Below the pieces are notes generated by a model. It saw only the letters and a program-made list of their open reading frames with translations. It did no database searches and was not told the origin of the DNA. A DNA stretch of 14,718 bases. It comes from Clostridia bacterium. GTDB taxonomy: Bacteria; Bacillota; Clostridia; Oscillospirales; Acutalibacteraceae. Of the stretch, positions 1 to 5,358 are shown in pieces (position 1 is the stretch's first letter; every line of letters starts with the position of its first letter). The position numbers were made by a program, and so were the translations under genes. The stretch spans positions 1 through 14,718 of the forward strand of contig CAAGND010000072.1 of assembly GCA_900771185.1 (NCBI GenBank), given 5' to 3'.

Positions 1-80
1 AGAAACCTGCTGTAAATAGTGGTTTGGTTATCAGGATATAATTTTTTTGGAAGCCATATCCATTGCTCTTTGAGTTCCAT
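1..80 (-). CDS. N-terminus of a leftward gene, possibly a family 78-type glycoside hydrolase (partial)
   Basis: Reading leftward from the ATG at 80-78, 26 codons stay open to the window edge. The protein begins MELKEQWIWLP and continues with a YPDNQTTIYSRF segment. A purine-rich ribosome binding site (AGGGGTGG) lies about 6 bases before the ATG, and a good promoter sits at 107-135, so this is a genuine gene start. A WIW-P segment near the N-terminus, followed by YPD and an aromatic strand, resembles the opening beta-sandwich of alpha-L-rhamnosidase-like (GH78) enzymes as I remember them. With only 26 residues this assignment is a guess, while the existence of the gene is well supported. No signal peptide is visible in the part seen, so the product is probably cytoplasmic. 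Confidence 0.7.
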   Translation of the reverse strand, partial: MELKEQWIWLPKKLYPDNQTTIYSRF

Positions 81-106
81 AAATTCCCACCCCTTATTTT
101 AAGGAA

Positions 107-135
107 AATATAGCATACGTCTGCACAGATTGCAA
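107..135 (-). promoter_or_regulatory. Sigma-A type promoter for the leftward gene at the window edge
   Basis: On the minus strand, TTGCAA (135-130) is followed after exactly 17 bases by TATATT (112-107). The predicted transcription start is about 20 bases upstream of the ATG at 80. This is a pattern match with good spacing and no experimental support. Confidence 0.6.
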
Positions 136-301
136 GATGTCCGTATCATTCACCGGGTCCGTGGCGCGCGGAGTCAAACAACCTGCGGGCTTCTCAAAAT
201 TCCGCACGCTTGCTTGCCAGTTCGCGGTGAACAGGATTTTACTGCAATGTACGGCAACGTCGCTAAAACTTCGACCGTGGCGTTGCTGAGATCAATGCTT
301 T
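136..301. other. Intergenic stretch without a recognisable gene
   Basis: No convincing coding frame, RNA or long repeat is visible here. The one open frame across it (130-402, plus strand) has no ribosome binding site and runs on through a terminator hairpin and a tRNA-like fragment, so it is not called. The stretch is noticeably less AT-rich than the toxin-antitoxin region to its right. Confidence 0.4.
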
Positions 302-345
302 ACAAAAAGAAAAAACCTTCAACACCATCTGGTGTTGAAGGTTTT
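302..345 (-). terminator. Intrinsic terminator, 15-bp perfect stem, leftward
   Basis: A perfect inverted repeat (312-326 with 331-345, loop 327-330) reads AAAACCTTCAACACC and its complement. On the minus strand it is followed by a T-rich run (complement of the A-rich bases 303-315), giving a textbook rho-independent terminator. It lies one base beyond a CCA-ending, tRNA-like fragment. This is the same arrangement as the intact tRNA and terminator at 2211-2319. Confidence 0.8.
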
Positions 346-346
346 C

Positions 347-368
347 TGGTTGCGGGGACTGAACTATA
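347..368 (-). pseudogene. Probable tRNA 3'-end remnant
   Basis: The minus strand reads GTTCAGTCCCCGCAACCA, which looks like a damaged T-arm plus the 3' acceptor strand and CCA end of a tRNA. The first nine plus-strand bases (TGGTTGCGG, 347-355) match the 3' end of the intact initiator tRNA at 2244-2252. A terminator follows the CCA almost immediately in both places. No D-arm or anticodon arm can be folded from the bases upstream (369-430), so only about 20 bases of a tRNA remain. I infer that a recombination event, such as element integration or deletion, replaced the rest. Chance similarity over so short a stretch cannot be excluded. Confidence 0.45.
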
Positions 369-386
369 CAGCCGAAATACCTCATA

Positions 387-399
387 TTTAGGGCGTTTG
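387..399 (+). repeat. 13-bp direct repeat, left copy (possible att-type sequence)
   Basis: TTTAGGGCGTTTG here is repeated exactly, in the same orientation, at 2184-2196. The pair brackets the toxin-antitoxin and acetyltransferase genes. Each copy lies within about 60 bases of tRNA 3'-end sequence. Confidence 0.5.
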
Positions 400-450
400 T
401 AAAACTTTCGGTTGCTTGGTCAATGCTTGTTGCAGATTTTGAATATAAAC

Positions 451-479
451 TTGAATATTTGACGCTATTGCTGTATAAT
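451..479 (+). promoter_or_regulatory. Promoter of the Fic toxin-antitoxin operon
   Basis: TTGAAT (451-456), a 17-base spacer and a perfect TATAAT (474-479) lie 28 bases before the antitoxin start codon. No obvious operator palindrome was found, although such modules are often autoregulated. Confidence 0.75.
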
Positions 480-507
480 AATACTAACCTAACAGGAGGT
501 TGATATT

Positions 508-672
508 ATGTCGATTGACACAGCTATTAATAGTGCAACAGCCTCATTAGAGATGGAAGGCTTAATCGTTTCCGATGAGCTCAAGGAACTTTGCATTAGA
601 AAAATAAATAACGAAATCACTATGGAAGAATATATCAAGCTTGCTATGGAATTAAAGGGAGTAAAGATATAA
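508..672 (+). CDS. VbhA-like antitoxin of a class I Fic module (54 aa)
   Basis: The start ATG at 508 has a strong AGGAGG (494-499) at ideal distance and a perfect -10 promoter upstream. The 54-residue product contains SLEMEG at residues 13-18, which fits the (S/T)xxxE(G/N) inhibitory motif of Fic antitoxins. In that family the glutamate (here Glu17) reaches into the ATP site of the partner Fic enzyme and blocks productive nucleotide binding. The rest is a short helical protein ending LAMELKGVKI. Its stop codon TAA (670-672) shares its last base with the ATG of fic, so the two are translationally coupled with the antitoxin made first. The gene is AT-rich like fic and unlike the core genes of the window, which fits horizontal acquisition. 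The VbhA role is inferred from motif plus position, and both agree. Confidence 0.85.
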   Translation: MSIDTAINSATASLEMEGLIVSDELKELCIRKINNEITMEEYIKLAMELKGVKI

Positions 673-1262
673 TGTCATACAGCATCGATGCTCTAACAAG
701 TGGTTGCTACGAAGGTACATCCTGCCTTATCAACAAGTTTGATGTTAAGGATGAAACTGTACTTAAAGAGCTTGAAACAACAATCACTTTAACAAAAACA
801 ACCGAATACTTCCTCAATCCTCTATTCAGCACATTTGATGTTCAGCATTACAAGAATATTCACAAGTATTTATTTGGCGATATTTATGATTGGGCAGGCG
901 AATACAGAAATGTTGATATGAGCAAGAAAGGCACGAGCTTTGCAAAGGCTGACAGTGTTGAAAGTCTTATGTCTAAATGCTTTGATAGACTTAATGCAAA
1001 CAACCTATTTCAAGGGTTAAACTTTAATGATTTTGTAGATAACATTGTTGATTTTTATTGCGTTACCAATATGATTCATCCTTTTAGAGAAGGTAACGGC
1101 AGAACACAAAGGGTGTTCTTAACACAGCTAATCAACCACAACGGCTACACCATTGATTTTTCAGAAATTGATACTGATGAATTAATGATTGCAACTATAC
1201 AGTCTGCAAACGGCGTAACTGATTACTTGAGAGATATATTTAAATATGCGATAAAAAAATAA
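672..1262 (+). CDS. fic: Fic-domain AMPylating toxin (VbhT/FicT-like, 196 aa)
   Basis: The protein carries the complete catalytic loop HPFREGNGRTQR (residues 136-147), matching HxFx(D/E)GNGRxxR. It contains the base His136, the metal-binding Glu140, the phosphate-binding GNGR and Arg147. The preceding GDIYDWAGEYRN (69-80) and the segment VDMSKKGTSFA (81-91) correspond to the conserved helix and the target-docking flap. Enzymes of this class transfer AMP from ATP to a hydroxyl of a target protein; the known bacterial class I toxins modify GyrB and ParE. The target here is inferred only. There is no inhibitory motif inside the toxin itself, consistent with inhibition in trans by the overlapping upstream antitoxin. 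There is no extra C-terminal domain such as the BID secretion domain of Bartonella VbhT. All catalytic residues are intact, so the toxin should be active when unbound. Confidence 0.92.
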   Translation: MSYSIDALTSGCYEGTSCLINKFDVKDETVLKELETTITLTKTTEYFLNPLFSTFDVQHYKNIHKYLFGDIYDWAGEYRNVDMSKKGTSFAKADSVESLMSKCFDRLNANNLFQGLNFNDFVDNIVDFYCVTNMIHPFREGNGRTQRVFLTQLINHNGYTIDFSEIDTDELMIATIQSANGVTDYLRDIFKYAIKK

Positions 1263-1295
1263 GTACAGGGATATTCTTGACTTATTTGACAGTCT

Positions 1296-1335
1296 AAAGG
1301 GAACCGATGGGCTTAATCTCATCAGTTCCCTTTTT
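1296..1335 (+). terminator. Terminator after fic
   Basis: AAAGGGAAC, then GATG, pair with CATC, then GTTCCCTTT, across a short loop, followed by a run of T (from 1331). It ends the toxin-antitoxin transcript. On the minus strand the stem lies just beyond the acetyltransferase stop codon, so it may also serve that gene, with a weaker T run. Confidence 0.8.
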
Positions 1336-1358
1336 AGTTTCAAGTCAAATAACGATTA

Positions 1359-1871
1359 TTACTTTAAAGTAATCAATACAATATATTTTTCGTTTTTGAA
1401 ATCACCAATTATCTTTCCACCGTTTTTTATCATTATCTTTACAGTCGCTTCATTTGCTTTCAATGGGAATAATTTGATTTCATTATATCCGTGTTCTTTG
1501 CATTTCTTCAATAATTCTTTAAACAGAATATCTCCGTAACCCTTTCCGCGGTATTCCTTTGAAATACCGTATCCGAGGTTTCCCGCACCAACAACAGTTT
1601 CCAAATATTCAGATGATGAGTGTCTTATCCTGCCATATCCTACAGGCATATTGTCAATATACAAAATATATGTAGTATATGGTATCCAATCCTTTGGCAA
1701 ACCTACACCTCGGGAATGATTATCTACTTCATACAGCCAATTTTTATATGCCTTATATGACAAGTTGTATGCAGGATTTGTAAACCCGTTCTCTATATCA
1801 AGAATACCTTGCAACATCTCATATTCTTGTTCTGCCATATTGACATTTAACTGTTTTAATTCTATATTCAT
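1359..1871 (-). CDS. GNAT-family N-acetyltransferase (170 aa)
   Basis: The core of the GNAT fold is visible. A beta-4 strand (GNLGYGISKEY, residues 98-107) leads into the acetyl-CoA pyrophosphate loop RGKGYG (108-113), matching R/QxxGxG/A. A later segment, LFPLKANEATVKIMIKNGGKIIG, is typical of the region around the acceptor-side helix (N-x-x-x-x-K-x-x-x-K-x-G). The enzyme should transfer an acetyl group from acetyl-CoA to an amine; the substrate cannot be told from sequence. It is transcribed convergently with fic and shares its low GC. The ATG at 1871 overlaps the stop of a short upstream reading frame (ATGA), so its translation is probably coupled to that frame. It is likely part of the same accessory island, and a small-molecule or resistance role is possible but unproven. 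Confidence 0.88.
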   Translation of the reverse strand: MNIELKQLNVNMAEQEYEMLQGILDIENGFTNPAYNLSYKAYKNWLYEVDNHSRGVGLPKDWIPYTTYILYIDNMPVGYGRIRHSSSEYLETVVGAGNLGYGISKEYRGKGYGDILFKELLKKCKEHGYNEIKLFPLKANEATVKIMIKNGGKIIGDFKNEKYIVLITLK

Positions 1872-2000
1872 AAGATTTTTTCCAATTCAACAAGTAACTT
1901 TGATTTCATATCTTCCAATTCATCAGGAGAAGGCTTGTTATCTTTTTACCACATTATCTCCATTGGTAACCACCAAACAGGACCTCGCCATTGTTACCAT
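1868..2000 (-). pseudogene. Small ORF upstream of the acetyltransferase, probably frameshifted
   Basis: On the minus strand an ATG at 2000 opens a 20-codon frame (begins MVTMARSCLVV) that stops at a TAA right after an A-run (positions 1946-1942 read AAAAG). Removing one A from this run joins it to a frame with protein-like content (NKPSPDELEDMKSKLLVELE). That frame ends in the TGA overlapping the start of the GNAT gene. The joined product would be 43 residues. I read this as a small gene broken by a one-base indel, with the downstream half still coupled to the acetyltransferase. It could also be a chance frame, because no ribosome binding site precedes the ATG at 2000. An alternative start, ATG in the second frame at about 1907, would give a 13-residue coupled peptide. 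Confidence 0.35.
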
Positions 2001-2014
2001 AGTTTAACAAAAAC

Positions 2015-2044
2015 ATTATATCACACAAACATAACAAAATTCAA
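2015..2044 (-). promoter_or_regulatory. Promoter for the acetyltransferase transcript
   Basis: TTGAAT (2044-2039), an 18-base spacer and a perfect TATAAT (2020-2015) read leftward. The predicted transcript start lies near 2008, just upstream of the small broken ORF and about 140 bases before the GNAT start. Between them the plus strand holds GGTAAC and GTTACC about 20 bases apart, a weak inverted repeat that may fold in the leader. Confidence 0.6.
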
Positions 2045-2099
2045 TCTGTTTACATACACTGTTATCTTCGCATTATAAACATTGATTTTTAATAAACAG

Positions 2100-2210
2100 G
2101 TTGCAAAATGACTGCAAATTAGACAATCTTTAATAATCTCGGACAATCTCAAATGTTCTTTGAGAGTTTTCAAAAGTGGCTGTTTTAGGGCGTTTGAGAG
2201 CGTTTAGATA
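2100..2210. repeat. Cluster of short direct repeats beside the tRNA (possible attachment-site region)
   Basis: GACAATCT occurs at 2122-2129 and 2142-2149, exactly 20 bases apart. TTGAGAG occurs at 2160-2166 and 2194-2200, and GCGTTT at 2190-2195 and 2200-2205. The right copy of the 13-bp repeat TTTAGGGCGTTTG is at 2184-2196. Such phased short repeats next to a tRNA resemble integrase arm and core sites, but no integrase gene lies in this window. No coding frame is supported in this stretch. Confidence 0.35.
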
Positions 2211-2241
2211 AAAATAAGACCGTACAGTAATGTACGGTCTT
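2211..2241 (-). terminator. Terminator of the initiator tRNA gene
   Basis: An 11-bp perfect stem (2216-2226 with 2231-2241, loop GTAA on the plus strand) is followed on the minus strand by ATTTTTAT. It begins two bases beyond the CCA end of the tRNA. Confidence 0.85.
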
Positions 2242-2243
2242 CG

Positions 2244-2319
<76 letters not shown>

Positions 2320-2345
2320 ATATTTATTTTTCGGTGCGTTATTAT

Positions 2346-2373
2346 ATTATACACACTTTTTTGGAAAATGCAA
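2346..2373 (-). promoter_or_regulatory. Promoter of the initiator tRNA gene
   Basis: Leftward TTGCAT (2373-2368), a 16-base spacer and a perfect TATAAT (2351-2346) lie about 27 bases before the first base of the tRNA. Confidence 0.65.
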
Positions 2374-2474
2374 GCCCTTTTACAAAACTTTTTAATTTTT
2401 ATGCGTGGCTGGGTTCAATCCGTATTTAGAGCAGTCCGCTTCGGCGGCAGAAGTATGGAATACGCAGGAGCGTA

Positions 2475-2503
2475 TTGAAACAAAAATAAAAAGGCGGTAT
2501 AAT
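2475..2503 (+). promoter_or_regulatory. Promoter of the CPCC zinc-ribbon gene
   Basis: TTGAAA (2475-2480), a 17-base spacer and a perfect TATAAT (2498-2503) lie 44 bases before the TTG start. A small hairpin (AATACGC with GCGTATT, 2459-2476) overlaps the -35 element. Confidence 0.7.
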
Positions 2504-2546
2504 TTTATCGCTGAGGCTTGAGCTGTTAAAAGGAGGGTGATTTGCT

Positions 2547-2834
2547 TTGAAATATAAATGCCCGTGTTGCGGATATTATACGCTTCCTGCTGCAAAGGAG
2601 GAGGCGATAGCGTATATATGCCCCGTCTGCTTTTGGGAAAATGACGTTTTTGTTTTAAGTGCCGATGAACCGAGCGATGAAAACCACGGTCTGACATTAA
2701 ACGAAGGGCGGAAAAATTTTAAAAGCTTCGGAGCTTGCCGCAGAGATCTTCTTGATTATGTGCGTCAACCCCGGAAAGATGAACTCCCCGGAAGCGAACA
2801 GAAAGATGCTGATAATAATACAGATATAGGTTAG
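2547..2834 (+). CDS. Cysteine-rich CPCC-family zinc-ribbon protein (95 aa)
   Basis: The protein starts YKCPCCGYYTL and continues with YICPVCFWEND, two CPxC knuckles that should bind one zinc ion. A DEPSDENHGLTLNEGRKNFKSFGAC segment follows. This layout is that of the Cys-rich CPCC family (small cytoplasmic bacterial proteins of unknown function, common in Firmicutes), and the length is typical. The start is a TTG at 2547, supported by a strong AGGAGG at 2531-2536, ten bases upstream. The nearest downstream ATG would remove both metal knuckles. The last 20 residues are polar and probably disordered. It is transcribed from its own promoter and is separate from the secreted phosphoesterase that follows. 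The biological role is unknown. Confidence 0.88.
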   Translation: MKYKCPCCGYYTLPAAKEEAIAYICPVCFWENDVFVLSADEPSDENHGLTLNEGRKNFKSFGACRRDLLDYVRQPRKDELPGSEQKDADNNTDIG

Positions 2835-2852
2835 TTGTATTCTACAAAAACA

Positions 2853-2881
2853 TTGACTTTTAAAGAGGAAAATTATAAAAT
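2853..2881 (+). promoter_or_regulatory. Promoter of the metallophosphoesterase gene
   Basis: TTGACT (2853-2858), a 17-base spacer and TAAAAT (2876-2881) lie 43 bases before the ATG. This position rules out the in-frame upstream start at 2835, which would lie before the -35 element. Confidence 0.65.
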
Positions 2882-2924
2882 ATCCATGTATTTTATAATG
2901 TATCTTAATAATGGAGGAGACGAA

Positions 2925-4388
2925 ATGAACAGAAAGTTTTTGAGAGTTTTGAGCGCACTTCTCGCACTCTCAATGCTCATCTGCATGGTGGTGCCCGCTG
3001 CGGCACAGGAGAGCGCTGACGGCTCAATCAAACGAATAAGCGTCGTTTTTAACGGCGATGCGAAAACATCCCGCGGTGTTTGCTGGTATACAACATCCGA
3101 CTGCGGCAGCGATGTTCAAGTTATGCCGCTTTCCGAGTACAAAGGCAGCTTCGACGGCGCTCAGATGTATTCCGGCGACAGCTCAAAGTGGAAGGATAAC
3201 TACTGCCACAAGGTGCTTGTTGACGAACTTGTTCCCGGCACTGAGTATATCTACCGTGTGGGAGACAGCAGCACCGGAATATGGAGCGAAACGGGCACAT
3301 TTGAAACCGATGCAGATGAGGAAACTGCATTTTCTTTCATTGCCATAGCCGATGTTCAGGCGAGCAACGAGGAGAATTTCACAAAGAGCGCGAGCGTTGT
3401 CCGCGAGGCTTTCAGAGTTATGCCCGATGCAAAGTTCCTCGTGAACGCGGGTGACTTCGTGAATGACTGCACCAACGAGGAGTGGGACTGGTTCTTTGAA
3501 AAGTGCGCTGATACGACCATGCACACAACCATGGCGCCGGCCGCGGGCAACCACGAGGGCAATCTCAAGTGGGGCTGGTTCAACAATATGTTTAATCTCG
3601 ACACGAGCGCGGGTTGGAACCATGTGACCGGTGTGTATTATTCCTTTGACTATTCAAACGCGCACATAGCCGTGCTCAACACCAATGATATGTATCCCAT
3701 CAGCGAGGAACAGCTCAACTGGCTCAGAAACGATATGAACGCCTCTGATGCGCAGTGGAAGATAGTGCTTATGCACCGAGCTCTTTACTCGGCGGGCAAA
3801 AATATCAACAAGCCCGACACGGTCATAATGAGAGAACGTCTGCTTCCGGTTATAGATGAGCTTGATATAGACGTCGTTATAGCAGGACACGATCATATGT
3901 ATCTGAGAACTTTCCAGGTGCAGGATGATAAGATACAGCCCACCCAGTATATCACAGAGGTATATAACGGCGAAGAGATCACCTTCGCTCTCAATCCGGA
4001 AGGCACGGTTCATATTCTGCCCAACACAGCCGGCACAAAGCGTTACAGTGTGCATGAGGATGCCATGGAGCCGATTCTTGCGAATGCGGCAGTGGCCCAG
4101 CAACCCGGCAAGTCCGTTTTCTCAACCTTTACGATTGACGGAGATAAGCTCATTTACAGAGCCTACACAGTCGATATCGATGATGAGACCTTTGAGGCTA
4201 CCGGCAGTGATAAATTCGATGAATATGCAATCAAAAAGACCGTTTCGGGAGAGGCGGCGGAACAGGATCCTCTGCCGACGGATTTCTTCTCAAACTTTGT
4301 CAAGAATGTGGTGAATGTTCCGGTTGCGGTTGCGTATATGCTTGTCAAGTATATCACGATGATCCCGCATCTCATAGAGAACGCATAA
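2925..4388 (+). CDS. Secreted purple-acid-phosphatase-like metallophosphoesterase (487 aa)
   Basis: ATG 2925 is chosen because GGAGGAG precedes it and the product then opens with a signal peptide: a basic MNRK, a hydrophobic core (LSALLALSMLICMVV) and AAA-Q at about residue 27. A fibronectin-III-like N-terminal domain follows (about 35-127; note GTEYIYRVGD and WSETGTF), as in plant-type purple acid phosphatases. The calcineurin-like domain carries the metal ligands Asp143 (ADVQ), Asp177 (AGDFVND), Asn209-His210 (GNHE), His284 (MHR) and His322/His324 (GHDH). Motif I reads D-x-Q rather than D-x-H, a variant common among bacterial members. The enzyme should hydrolyse phosphate esters outside the membrane with a two-metal centre; the substrate is unknown. 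The last 35 residues are hydrophobic (VPVAVAYMLVKYITMIPHL), perhaps a membrane-associating tail. It is monocistronic, with its own promoter and a hairpin after the stop. Confidence 0.9.
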   Translation: MNRKFLRVLSALLALSMLICMVVPAAAQESADGSIKRISVVFNGDAKTSRGVCWYTTSDCGSDVQVMPLSEYKGSFDGAQMYSGDSSKWKDNYCHKVLVDELVPGTEYIYRVGDSSTGIWSETGTFETDADEETAFSFIAIADVQASNEENFTKSASVVREAFRVMPDAKFLVNAGDFVNDCTNEEWDWFFEKCADTTMHTTMAPAAGNHEGNLKWGWFNNMFNLDTSAGWNHVTGVYYSFDYSNAHIAVLNTNDMYPISEEQLNWLRNDMNASDAQWKIVLMHRALYSAGKNINKPDTVIMRERLLPVIDELDIDVVIAGHDHMYLRTFQVQDDKIQPTQYITEVYNGEEITFALNPEGTVHILPNTAGTKRYSVHEDAMEPILANAAVAQQPGKSVFSTFTIDGDKLIYRAYTVDIDDETFEATGSDKFDEYAIKKTVSGEAAEQDPLPTDFFSNFVKNVVNVPVAVAYMLVKYITMIPHLIENA

Positions 4389-4402
4389 ATGAAATGAATG
4401 TT

Positions 4403-4435
4403 AAGCCGCCTCTTCATTGTGAAGGGGCGGCTTCT
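4403..4435 (+). terminator. Likely terminator after the metallophosphoesterase
   Basis: AAGCCGCC and CTTC pair with GAAG and GGCGGCTT (4403-4432) around a short loop, followed by a weak CTTT. It lies 15 bases after the stop codon. The stem is strong but the T run is poor. Confidence 0.6.
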
Positions 4436-4589
4436 TTCCGGGTTCGATAAATCCGGAGAATGGAGAGGCTTGACAAAACGTCAGGAAATGCGGTGCTTAA
4501 TATGCATCAAAAGGGGAGCCGGCATGGCAAAAAATTGCATTTTAATACAACAATATCGATACTTTTTTCAAAAATTTTTTTTAAACCCG
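4436..4589. other. Intergenic stretch upstream of the hydrogenase promoter
   Basis: No gene is supported here. It holds a small TTGAC-AAAA-CGTCA palindrome around 4471 and A/T tracts near 4560-4585 just upstream of the -35 region. These tracts could act as an UP-like element. I found no match to a Rex-type operator (TTGTTAA-N-TTAACAA). Confidence 0.35.
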
Positions 4590-4618
4590 TAGAAAAAAGC
4601 GTCGTGCTGTGATATAAT
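4590..4618 (+). promoter_or_regulatory. Extended -10 promoter of the hydrogenase operon
   Basis: A perfect TATAAT (4613-4618) carries the TG extension one base upstream (TGATATAAT). The -35 hexamer at 17-base spacing is TAGAAA (4590-4595), only four of six to consensus. The T/A tract at 4561-4585 lies just upstream. Transcription should start near 4625, leaving a leader of almost 230 bases before the first gene. Confidence 0.7.
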
Positions 4619-4624
4619 CTGTGC

Positions 4625-4840
4625 TGAGTAACCGCTGATTAAATCGAGGTGCGATTATCAGTGAGATAGTTTTTTGTAAGGTTAGTCAAAAAACGCAGGC
4701 AATACTTTGTGTATTAACGAGTATTTTTGGCTTTTCTGACGGAAAAATAGCCGCTGAGAAGTGCGCCTTCGATTTGAGCAGTGGTTGCATGATGTGAAGA
4801 AGAATTGCTTTTTTGCGTATTGCTTTACAACATGAAGGAG
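4625..4840 (+). promoter_or_regulatory. Structured 5' leader of the hydrogenase operon
   Basis: Two hairpins are visible. The first is CGCTGAT (4633-4639) with ATCAGTG (4657-4663), enclosing ATCG (4643-4646) with CGAT (4652-4655). The second spans 4685-4740: GTCA-AAAA with TTTT-TGAC at its base and AATACT (4701-4706) with AGTATT (4720-4725) near its tip. The bases GCAATAC (4699-4705) can also pair with GTATTGC at 4817-4823, just before the ribosome binding site, so mutually exclusive folds are possible. No leader peptide or known riboswitch class was recognised. The regulatory role is inferred. Confidence 0.4.
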
Positions 4841-4852
4841 GGAGAGGCTTAA

Positions 4853-5353
4853 ATGCTCAAAAAAATCAGTAAGATACCTTTTTCGGGTACTCCCGAGCAG
4901 GAGGCAAAGCTCAAAGCCGTCATCGAGGAATGTAAGGATGACAAGAGCCTGCTCATGCATGTTATGCAGGAAGCTCAGCTTATCTACGGTTATCTGCCCT
5001 TTGAGGTGCAGGCGATGATTGCTGAGGGGATGGATATCCCGCTTGAAAAGGTATACGGCGTGTCAACATTTTATGCACAGTTCGCACTCACACCCAAGGG
5101 GAGATATAATATCTCCGTGTGTCTCGGAACTGCGTGTTATGTCAAGGGTTCACAGAATGTGCTTGACAAAATAAGTGAAAAACTCGGTATTGAGCCGGGC
5201 GAGTGTACTGAAGACGAGCGCTTTTCGCTTGAGGCCTGCCGTTGCATAGGCGCCTGCGGACTGGCACCTGTCATGACCGTCAACGATGATGTTTACGGCA
5301 GACTGACAGTCGATCAGGTTGATGAGATACTCGACAAGTATATCAACGAATAA
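4853..5353 (+). CDS. hydC: NuoE/HydC-like thioredoxin-fold [2Fe-2S] subunit of the hydrogenase (166 aa)
   Basis: The protein has the NuoE layout. A helical N-terminal bundle (to about residue 80, including EAQLIYGYLPFEV and VYGVSTFYAQF) precedes a thioredoxin-like domain. That domain binds a [2Fe-2S] cluster through Cys90 and Cys95 (CLGTAC) and Cys131 and Cys135 (CIGAC). An additional Cys129 sits nearby. In multimeric [FeFe] hydrogenases this subunit docks beside the NuoF-like flavoprotein and relays electrons at the NAD(P)H end. It opens a tightly spaced operon, preceded by GAAGGAGGG, and ends 5 bases before the GHKL ATPase gene. Length and motifs are normal for the family. The gene name follows the HydABC convention; HndA is the equivalent name in Desulfovibrio-type operons. 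Confidence 0.93.
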   Translation: MLKKISKIPFSGTPEQEAKLKAVIEECKDDKSLLMHVMQEAQLIYGYLPFEVQAMIAEGMDIPLEKVYGVSTFYAQFALTPKGRYNISVCLGTACYVKGSQNVLDKISEKLGIEPGECTEDERFSLEACRCIGACGLAPVMTVNDDVYGRLTVDQVDEILDKYINE

Positions 5354-5358
5354 ACGTT

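Noticed and set aside
130..402. 90-codon rightward reading frame
   Set aside because: It has no ribosome binding site, and it reads through a perfect terminator hairpin and a tRNA-like fragment. The peptide has no family resemblance beyond the typical translation of antisense tRNA ends.
2835..2924. Upstream extension of the metallophosphoesterase
   Set aside because: It starts before the promoter, has no ribosome binding site, and would bury the signal peptide behind 30 residues.
4398..4592. 64-codon frame after the metallophosphoesterase
   Set aside because: It begins inside a terminator hairpin. The only internal ATG with a purine-rich upstream (near 4524) gives 22 low-complexity residues ending in a T/A tract.
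4433..4625. Rex redox operator before the hydrogenase operon
   Set aside because: Rex control would fit the pathway, but no TTGTTAA/TTAACAA-type palindrome is present; nearby AT-rich tracts only vaguely resemble half-sites.
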